From Bacteroidales bacterium (GTDB lineage: Bacteria > Bacteroidota > Bacteroidia > Bacteroidales > NBLH01): 5,725 bases of DNA. The translations under genes were made by a program, and so were the position numbers. Below, one piece after another: positions 5,721 through 5,725 of the stretch (the stretch's first letter is position 1; the number at the start of each line of letters is the position of its first letter). The stretch is from the NCBI GenBank assembly GCA_026988445.1, contig JALSLF010000635.1, positions 1 to 5,725 of the forward strand, given 5' to 3'. Below the pieces are notes generated by a model, which had not been told where the DNA came from, did no database searches, and saw only the letters and a list, made by a program, of their open reading frames with translations.

Positions 5721-5725
5721 CAAAA

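Noticed and set aside
5647..5725. tRNA gene as an integration site for a mobile element
   Set aside because: No integrase or duplicate of the tRNA 3' end is seen in the window, and the sequence beyond 5725 is unavailable.

Overview
The window is low-GC DNA (A/T-rich coding and even more A/T-rich spacers). It most likely comes from a member of the Bacteroidota, probably Bacteroidales or a near relative. Three things point there: no Shine-Dalgarno-like sequence stands out at the starts examined, promoter-like elements match the Bacteroidota form (TTTG / TAnnTTTG, about 20 nt apart), and the histidine kinase has the 'FLGNVSHELKTPLFNIQGY' block typical of PhoR-like kinases of this phylum. The taxon is inferred from these features and was not tested by a search.

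Layout. (1) 1-2068, plus strand: the 3' part of an FbpB-like double-module ABC permease whose frame is open to the left edge, overlapping a short FbpC-like ATPase that starts at GTG. Together they form most of a binding-protein-dependent importer, probably for ferric iron; the substrate-binding protein would be outside the window. (2) 2069-2230: a spacer holding a 32-bp tandem repeat of about four units that runs almost to the next start codon. (3) 2231-3547, plus: a stand-alone ATPase of the AAA_14/DUF4143 type with a PD-(D/E)XK-like C-terminus. (4) 3577-4311, plus: a secreted lipoprotein with a predicted jelly-roll (DUF1080/LamG-like) domain. (5) 4312-4386: a convergent spacer with a GC-richer palindrome resembling a REP element. 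(6) 4387-5427, minus: a membrane sensor histidine kinase with almost no extracytoplasmic loop and no response-regulator gene beside it here. (7) 5428-5646: a divergent spacer with a kinase promoter, A-tract-rich DNA and a tRNA promoter. (8) 5647-5720, plus: tRNA-Asn(GTT).

Only the permease/ATPase pair clearly works together. The ATPase, lipoprotein, kinase and tRNA look like independent housekeeping or accessory genes. I found no defence island, CRISPR array, integrase or insertion sequence. The least explained items are the 32-bp tandem repeat upstream of the AAA_14/DUF4143 gene and the palindrome between the convergent genes.
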